Origin: Alligator mississippiensis
Lineage: Eukaryota > Chordata > Crocodylia > Alligatoridae
Length of the DNA stretch: 64,000 nt
Direction of reading: 5' to 3'
Assembly: GCF_030867095.1 (NCBI RefSeq)
Contig: NC_081824.1
Coordinates: 122,830,162-122,894,161 of the forward strand
Part shown: piece after piece, positions 57,247 to 64,000 of the stretch
Numbering within the stretch: position 1 is the stretch's first letter
How the letters are laid out: each line of letters starts with the position of its first letter
Notes under the pieces: model-generated
What the model saw: only the letters and a program-made list of their open reading frames with translations
Told to the model about the DNA's origin: nothing
Database searches by the model: none
Position numbers and translations under genes: made by a program

Positions 57247-58560
57247 CAAAGGATAACCAGCACAGGTTTGTTACAGGTAGGTCTTGCCTAACCAATCTCA
57301 TCTCCTTCTATGACCAGGTGACATATCACCTGGACAAGGGAGAAGTGATTGACATCATATATCTTGACTTTAAAAAAGCTTTCTATCTGGTATCCCATGA
57401 TCGTCTTATAGAAAAACTGGCCAACCATGGCCTCAGCTACATCACAGTCCACTGGCTGGGGAACTGGCTTTGAGGTCAGACTCAGAGAGTGGTAGTTGAC
57501 AGAAGTCAATCATCATGGTGCACCGTGACCAATGGGGTCCCCAAGGCTCTGTCCTTGGGTCTATTCTTTTCAACATCTTCATTAACGATGTGGACATTGG
57601 TGTCAGAAGCAGACTGACCAAGTTCCCTGATGACACCAGACTTTTGGCGTAAAGTGTCCACACCCGAGGACAGGATGGTAATCCAGGCTGACTTTGACAG
57701 GCTTGGAAAATGGGCGGATGAAAACTTGATGGCCTTCAACGTAAAAAAAATGCAAGGTATTCCACCTTGGGAAGGGAATGCCTTCAACGTCAAAAAATGC
57801 AAGGTACTCCACCTTGGGAAGAAAAACCTGCAGCATGCTTATAGTCTTCGTAGTGCTATGCTTGCTAGCACCATGGCCAAAAGGGACATGATTGACCACA
57901 AGATGAATATGAGCCACCAATGTGATGTTGCAGCCAGCAAAGCAATCAAAACTCTGGCTTGCATCCATAGATGCTTCTCTAGCAAATCCCAGGATGTCAT
58001 CCTCCTGCTGTACTCGGCCTTGGTGAGGCCACAGCTCGAGTACTGTATCCAGTTCTGGGCTCCGCAATTCAAAAAGGATGTGGAGAAGCTTGAGAGTGTC
58101 TAGAGCCACGTGCATGATAAGAGGGCAGGAAAACAGACCTTATGATGAGAGGCTGAGAGCTGCTGAGATGCTGAGGGACATGGGACTTCAGCCTGGAAAA
58201 GCACAAGCTCAGGGGGGACCTGGTGGCTGCCAATAAGTATATAAGGGGTGTACATCAGGATCTGGGGGAATGCCTGTTCACCAGAGTGCCCCATGGCATG
58301 ACAAGGTCAAATGGTCACAAGTTTCTTCAATACTGTTTCAGGCTGGACATAAGGAAGAACTTTACAGCCCAAGCCCCCAAGGCCTGGAACAGACTGCTGC
58401 CAGAGGTGGTACAAGCACCTACTCTGGACTCCTTTAAGAGTCAATTGGACATTTATCTTGCTGGAATCCTGTGACCCCAGCTGACTTCCTGCCCCTGGGG
58501 CAGGGGGCTGGACTCGATGATTTTCTGAGGTCCCTTCCATCCCTAATGTCTATGAATCTT
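57247..58560 (+). mobile_element. CR1 LINE, 5'-truncated 1.3-kb copy
   Basis: It begins in the RT region (ggtaggtcttgcctaaccaa; YLDFKKAFYLVSHDRL near 57357) and includes the VPQGSVLG-type block in broken frame, a C-terminal frame 57630-58103 ([40 protein letters not shown]), a frame 58223-58474 (TRSNGHKFLQYCFRLDIRKN) and a 3' end at about 58558 (tctatgaatctt). A 48-bp tandem duplication lies at 57733-57827. Confidence 0.88.
57733..57827 (+). repeat. 48-bp tandem duplication inside CR1
   Basis: ccttcaacgtaaaaaaaatg to gggaatg (57733-57780) is repeated with small changes at 57781-57827. It encodes the CR1 stretch FNVKKCKVLHLG twice, so it arose after or during insertion, probably by slippage. 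Confidence 0.85.
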
Positions 58561-58954
58561 ACAGGTCTGGGCTTTCCATAGCCAGGACTGTGCATGCATG
58601 TGGTGGCTGGAAGTTATAAGGCACCTCCTACCCATCTTTCACCAGGGAGCTTTGCGGTCCTGGCACTTCTTGGGCATTACTGCACCACTGGAAGTCCCCA
58701 CCAGGCCTTCTAACCCTGAAAGGGTGCAGTTTTAGGTCATGCCCAGGACCTGGGTTCTCCTTCTTCCCCACAGCCCCAGCTCATACCTCCAAGTTCATCC
58801 TGCACATGGGAGCTCAGCAAGGAGATGCTCTTCCTTTGCTGGCTGGTGATACAGAGAGTGCCGTCTCCAGCTCTGAGAGTGGGGCATTAAACGGTTAAAA
58901 AAAAAAATTAAAAAGGAAATAGGTGCAGATGGAGTGAGGAGGGTGGCTCTCACT
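58561..58954. other. non-coding stretch between CR1 copies
   Basis: No frame with a domain. An A-rich run lies at about 58898-58920. It might be the continuation of the hAT element past the third CR1 copy, but I cannot show it. Confidence 0.35.
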
Positions 58955-59733
58955 CACCCTTGTCTGTACATGCAACTCAGACAAGTGCAGGGTACTGCAT
59001 CTAGGGAGAAGGAACCAGCAACACACCTATAGGCTGGGGAACACCCTTCTTATCAACACAGTGGCAGAAGGGATCTTGGAGTCATTGTTGTCTCTAGAAT
59101 GAACATGAGCCGCCAATGTGAGGAAGCAGTCAGTAAGGCTAACCACACCTTGTTGTGCATCTACAGATGCATCACAAGCAGGTCCAGGAAGGTGATCCTT
59201 CCCCTCTATGCAGCATTGGTCAGGCCACAGTTGGAGTACTGCATCCAGTTTTGGGCACGGTACTGCAAGAGGGATGTGGCTAACATTGAGAGAGTCCAGA
59301 GGAGGGCCACTTCTATGGTCAAGGGACAGCAGGTCAGGCCCTACGAAGAGAGGCTAAAGGGCCTGAATCTATTCAGCCTCCACAAGACAGGCCATTTACA
59401 ACTCACCAGGGGGAACCAGCAGAAATTGGGTGAGGCTCTGTTCCCCCAAGCACCACCAGGGGTTACTAGAAATAACAGTCACAAATTGTTAGAGAGAAGG
59501 TTCAGGCTGGACATCAGGAGGCATTACTTTATGGTTAGGGCTGCCAGGCTCTGGAATGGACTCCCAAGGGAGGTAGTGCTCTCTCCTACCTTGGGGGTCT
59601 TCAAGAGGAGGCTGAATAGATATTTGGCTGGGGTGTTATGACCCCAGCACTCGTTCCTGCCTGGGGCACGGGGTCAGACTTGATGATCTATTTAGGTCCC
59701 TTCCAACCAAAGCACTATGAAACTATGAGCTTG
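58955..59733 (+). mobile_element. CR1 LINE 3' copy
   Basis: The frame 59099-59641 (180 aa) encodes a well-kept CR1 RT C-terminus: [60 protein letters not shown]. The 3' end at 59690-59733 carries ggtcccttccaaccaaagca and the tail actatgaaactatga. It is 5'-truncated at about 58955 and ends exactly where hAT homology begins. Confidence 0.9.
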
Positions 59734-62604
59734 GGGAACTCCAGCATTGGGAGGATCACCTTGAGGAACACCAGTTGCTCTACCAAACCAAGATCTAAGG
59801 AGGTGCAGTGGGGTGTCACAACGTACCCAGCAATGCTGAACACCCTCTCGCTCAGAACACTGGTTGGTGGACAGGACCGGTGTTCCTAGGCAACTGTGGC
59901 CAGGCCACATCTGGCTGCGGCTGCACAGTAGGCCAAGGGGCCACAGAGTAGTGGTTCCACATCTTCAGTGAGATAGATAGGCACCAAGGCCTCAGTGCTA
60001 CCTGCCTGATGCTGGGTCCTGGTGCCTCTGGACCCCAACATGGAAGCTATGCCCTTGGCCCACATTGACAGCATCTGTGGTGGAAGAGATTAGTTGGTGA
60101 GTGGAGTACTGGCATGGGACAGTGGATCTTCCTCTTCCATGTCCCCCTGCCTCTGCCCTTCTGCCTCCCTGACCCTGTTCACCAGCACCTCTGTCCAGTG
60201 ATCCAGGGTTTTGCTGCTGCACACACTCCCGTTCACCCTTGGGTGGCACATGGCCACCAGCATGTGCACCGTACTGGACCACAATGCATTCAGCCATTTC
60301 TTGAAGCCCTCCTTCAGTCGCCTCACCAGTACCTGCATGTCTGATTCCAATCTCCCTGAGTAAGGCCATCTCATGGATGACCTTCTGTTGCTTGACCAGC
60401 CTTTTGAGCATCAGGGAGGTGGAGTTCCACTGAGTTTCCATATCCTGCATGATTTTGTGCTGCAGGATGCTCAGCTCTGCCTGTTTGTCCCATAGCATCT
60501 TGCCCCCCTTGATGCTCCAGTGGAAGTAGCCTGCCACCTTCCTGCATTTTGAAATGAGCTGGCTGGTTGTGATGGCGCCCTCACCAGCAGCCCTGTCCCC
60601 CTCCAAAGTATCCCTGACTATGAGGTGGAACTTGTGTGCCACACAACGGATGTCAACAAAGTTGGCATCATGGACTGCCTTGACCATATTGGCCCCATTG
60701 GCAGTGACCATGAACCCACGAGTGAGCTTGCACTACCCAATGAGCCGTGCCTACACCATGCAGTTCATGGCTCCCATGATCTCTGTTGCTGTGTGGGACT
60801 CATCCATCACCTCTGCTTAAAGGAGAGCACACCAACGGCCTGACTGATCACACCAGTGCCCTGTGAGGGAGAGGTAGGCATGATGTCCACCCCGGCTGCT
60901 CCAGATGTCCAAAGTGAAGTGTAAGGCCACCTATGGACCTGCTTTGTGCAGCTCCTCCCTCAAGTACTCCCTGCATGCCTCATACAGGAAGGGCACCACC
61001 ATCCTGCTGAAGGTGGTGCGTGTGGGCACTTGGTACGATGGGGCCATGAGCACCATAAGCTGCCTGAACCCTGGTCACTCACCAAAGAAGAAGGGCTGCC
61101 ATCCAGAGCAAGCATCTCCCCAATGCTCTGGGTGACCTCACTCACCTTGGGGATGCATCCCCCTTTCCCTCTGCCTTTCCCCCACTGTTCCAGGGTGACC
61201 TGCCTCTGCTGATGGCGGTTTTGTAGAGAGGGGGATTTCCTTTTGGGCATGCTCCTACTGGTGCCAGGCTGGGGAGCAGCAAGGGGGTGCTGCCTCCTGA
61301 TATGCATCAGCATCTTCATGGTGCTGAAGTGTTTCTCATCCTTGCCCAGCTGGTCTTGCATTGGCACTGCAGGCAGATAGCATAGTTGGGATCATCTGCC
61401 ACCTCAGAATGACCCCACATTACCCCCTCACTTCTGGGGTGCAGGTGGGGATCCTGACTTATCCCCCTCCTCAGCAGGCAGAGGCACAACAACAGGGGAA
61501 GCTGAGCCACCTGCCCCCACAACCTCCTCTGCAGTGCCTTCCAGGGAAAGAGACCTGGCTCAAGGGGAACTTTTAGAGGTGCTGAGCACAAACTCAGATT
61601 CCCCCTCCTTCCCCAAAATTTCCCTGGCTATGGCACTGAGCTCCCATGGTTCCAGATCCAGCTCCTCCTCTGGTACTGGGAGGTACTCTGGGAACTGAAA
61701 TTGGGGTGGAGGAGGCTGTCATGCTGGTGCTTGTCATGCTGGTGGTGCTGGGGATTATTATTATTGCTGGTGTCAGTGGAGATGGGGCAGATGCAGACAC
61801 TGCTCCCATCTTCTTACTGCCACTAGTAGCAAAAGCCTCATGCCTGCTAGGGAAGAGGGTGCATCTAAGTTTGGAGGGGGTGGAACTTACAGCTCTCCCT
61901 CTGCCCCCTCTCACTCCCCTGCCAGAATACCTGGCCCCCTCCTTCCCAGAATGATTCATAATGTTTGCTGTGCTGGAAAATGTGTGTGTGTGTGTGCGCA
62001 TGTGAGTGCATGCATTTGTGTGTATTATATCTTCTATGTGTTTACTATATCTTCTATCTGTTTATTTTACTATATTTATGTCTTTACTATATCTTCCTCT
62101 ATGTGCTTAATTTATCTTGTATCTGTAATATATTCAAAAGGTGTATCCAATCCCTTCCAAAAAGAGAGACTAGCAGGAGACTAACTAGGAAGCCAGTCAC
62201 TGCAACCAGCCACAGTACCTTTCACACACTGTTGCTTCCAAAAGAGACAGCTCACAAAAGGGACAGAAAGGCTTCACACAGAGCCTTATATGCTGTTTCT
62301 CTGCCCCTCGCCCAGAGCACTGGGATTGGAAGGGACCTCAGGGACAGGTGGCAGACACTGGTCAGCTACAGATGTCAATTTTGGAGCAATCCACCCCCTC
62401 ACCCTTCCCCCTTCCTCTTCTGAGTTTCTGTTTCCCTGCAAGCCTAGCTCTGAAACTGAATTTTTACGAACGTTTTGGATGGTTTCATTTCATTTCGGAG
62501 ATGTTTTAGAGCCTTCCATTTCATTTTGGATGCAGTGTTTCCGGCACTGAAACGGGCTGAAACACCTCCAAAATGAAATGGCTGCTGAAATTTCACACAG
62601 CCCT
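59734..62604 (-). mobile_element. decayed hAT DNA transposon
   Basis: The 5' terminus on the minus strand is at about 62604 and reads agggctgtgtgaaatttcag, a hAT-type end. The transposase remnant follows toward lower coordinates, ending with the hATC dimerisation region at 59735-59860. The opposite terminus is not visible: the element meets a CR1 3' end at 59733, so that end is truncated or displaced. A (TG)n run lies at 61980-61998. Confidence 0.75.
59735..61390 (-). pseudogene. hAT transposase remnant (BED finger, core, hATC)
   Basis: In order on the minus strand: a BED-type finger with CLQCQCKTSW and, across a frame change, MKMLMHIRRQHP (about 61320-61390 and below). A core frame (59998-60711) reads VTANGANMVKAVHDANFVDI, RCVAHKFHLIVRDTLEG, then RKVAGYFHWSIKGGK and METQWNSTSLMLKRLV. 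The hATC end (59735-59860) reads VLSTNQCSER, then SIAGYVVT-like sequence and LVEQLVFLKVILP across frames. The enzyme would cut and paste hAT elements. Frame changes separate the blocks, so it is non-functional. It resembles ZBED-type hAT proteins, but a domesticated host gene is unlikely given the decay. Confidence 0.75.
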
Positions 62605-63268
62605 AATGTGTGCATGTGGTGATAAAATGATATGTTCACTTACTGGTCTTATGTGTAGGTGGCAGATTTTGTGTGTTTGTTTGCATATGCCTAAAAGGTG
62701 CATGATTCATGCAGAACCCTGTTGCAGGGTTTGCTGCAGGGTTTGCAGTTCCACTGACATTTCCATTTCTTTTCCTCTCTACAATGAAAATAGAGATGGG
62801 AGCCTTTTGTTCTGATCTTCTCTGTGAACCTTGCAGGATTTTGTCTTGATTTGTTGAACTGAGATAGAAGGATGCTTTGCCCCACTCTGCCCTACTTGTC
62901 TCTTCACTATAGGCCTTTGAAGAAACAGTCATTTCTTTCCCCTAAGACCACATGGCTTCCTGAAGACCATTTTCCTGTGTCCTCTTTTCTGTCTTGCTGC
63001 ATTTGGTTGGGAAATACATGAAGCTCTATGGCCTCATGCTCGTCCCTTCCCTGAAGGCTCTTGCTTAAAGAGCCAATAGTCATCATTACAACCTGGTAAT
63101 GCCCAGTAGATCCAATGCAAATGGGAGTTCGCATGTACTGGGGGGTCCTGCATATAGCACAGTCCATGCTCCAGAGAGTTCAGAGTCATATTAAAGTGCA
63201 TTGTCAAAAAGCTGTAGGACCCAACAAATGTGAAAACAATACCTTTTCTTAAGTTAAGCAGCTGTATG
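62605..63268. other. non-coding stretch
   Basis: No domain-bearing frame; a short direct repeat ttgcagggtttgctgcaggg lies near 62722. Nothing else is recognised. Confidence 0.45.
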
Positions 63269-63551
63269 TGCATCTACACATACAATTAATGTGACAATAA
63301 ATTCTGGAGCAGTTCAAGCCAGGGTCAAATGCTCCCGGGCACAGCACCTACACCCAGGACAGCAACAATTTAAGCTGGGGCAGAGAAGGTCCCTGGCTGG
63401 CTGGGTTGACTGGGTGCAATTTATACCCACGGTCACCATCCACATGTGCATTTTGGCAGACTTAGTTTACCTGCTCACATGTAGATGGTAACACTTTACT
63501 GCAGAGCTAGTTAAGTTTACTCCACAATAAAGCACATGTGTAGATACACCC
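63269..63551. mobile_element. TAGATGCACCC-family element, copy F
   Basis: Left end tgcatctacacatacaatta and right end agcacatgtgtagatacacc are inverted. The interior (gagcagttcaagccagggtc, ttactgcagagctagttaag, ttactccacaataa) matches the subtype of copies A, C and D only near the ends. 283 bp, non-coding. Confidence 0.7.
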
Positions 63552-64000
63552 TGTTAATATTAGAATACATTAAATATTAATTATTATCCTATTGCTCAAA
63601 AATGTGCATTCTGATAAGATTTTTTAATCAAAGTATTTACATGTACCCATAAACAGATGTCAACTGTAAAACTTGTTTAAATAATTACTACCTTTTATTT
63701 TCTCTTTATCTCCCCTTGGCATATCCATCTGTTGTTTATTATTAATATATTATCCCTTCAATACAATACATATCAAATTATAAACATCTGGGCCTCTTTA
63801 AAAAATATGCTTTAGTACATTAAGATAGTATATCTGTAGGAGTGTGCTAATTAGTATCATCTTTATTATTTATTATTTTATTGCAGTAGTATAAAAATGC
63901 AATATGCAAGGCTGTGGTTCAGCATAGTAGATATTTAATCCATTCACTATGATGGATTATTTTTGTAGAAACCAATATAACTTTTCTTATTTATCAAAAC
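63552..64000. other. AT-rich non-coding stretch
   Basis: Very AT-rich with repeated tatta and attat runs. No gene or recognised repeat. Confidence 0.5.

Noticed and set aside
59998-60711. possible domesticated ZBED-type host gene
   Set aside because: The transposase is split by frame changes, lies beside a hAT terminus, and its C-terminal part after the core degenerates, so it reads as a dead transposon.
1-64000. CRISPR array, bacterial operon or tRNA genes
   Set aside because: No regularly spaced short repeats, ribosome-binding sites or cloverleaf-compatible A/B-box sequences found; all long frames are explained by eukaryotic transposons.

Overview
The window looks like non-coding vertebrate DNA, most likely from a non-avian sauropsid (crocodilian or turtle). 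The evidence is its repeat content: many CR1 LINE fragments on both strands, Penelope-like elements (PLEs) with a GIY-YIG endonuclease, hAT transposons and their short derivatives, LTR-like insertions, and two Tx1-clade LINEs. I found no exon of a recognisable host gene, no tRNA or rRNA, and no prokaryotic features. Species assignment is inference.

Layout. 1-14 kb is mostly AT-rich unique sequence with scattered repeats: a CR1 3' end at 3.9 kb, copies of a short family ending in TAGATGCACCC, a 303-bp hAT derivative with an 8-bp target duplication at 8.7 kb, and a 1.5-kb fold-back element with internal tandem repeats at 9.9-11.4 kb. 14-20 kb is a CR1 cluster centred on one near-full-length CR1 (ORF1 esterase plus ORF2 endonuclease/RT) split by two later insertions. 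20-23 kb holds PLEs in head-to-head, palindromic arrangement. 23-37 kb is mostly unique, with CR1 pieces at 25.4, 27.5 and 33.2 kb and a GC-rich 436-bp inverted repeat at 29.1 kb.

37-51 kb is the core. A nearly intact, CpG-rich Tx1-clade LINE (37080-43693) has a 594-aa ORF1 with a CCHC knuckle. Its ORF2 of about 1,300 codons has an apurinic-type endonuclease, RT and C-terminal CCHC, and only two visible lesions. It sits exactly between a (CTTT)5 tract and a long (TTTC)n array, which suggests insertion targeted to a tetranucleotide microsatellite. A second, old and CpG-decayed copy of the same family lies in the same orientation at about 45.1-50.65 kb, with a reverse-strand CR1 between them.

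51-64 kb contains two TAGATGCACCC elements, a decayed Jockey-like LINE that is unusual for an amniote (52.1-54.9 kb, minus strand) carrying a 1,004-bp solo LTR with a 5-bp target duplication, another PLE, three consecutive plus-strand CR1 pieces, and a decayed hAT transposon with recognisable transposase (59.7-62.6 kb, minus strand).

The genes here do not form a host pathway. They are remains of successive transposon waves. Nesting gives a partial order: CR1 before its LTR-like insertions, the Jockey-like LINE before its solo LTR, and the old Tx1 copy before the young one. The most promising item is the microsatellite-flanked Tx1 LINE with a YY1-like motif at its first base.
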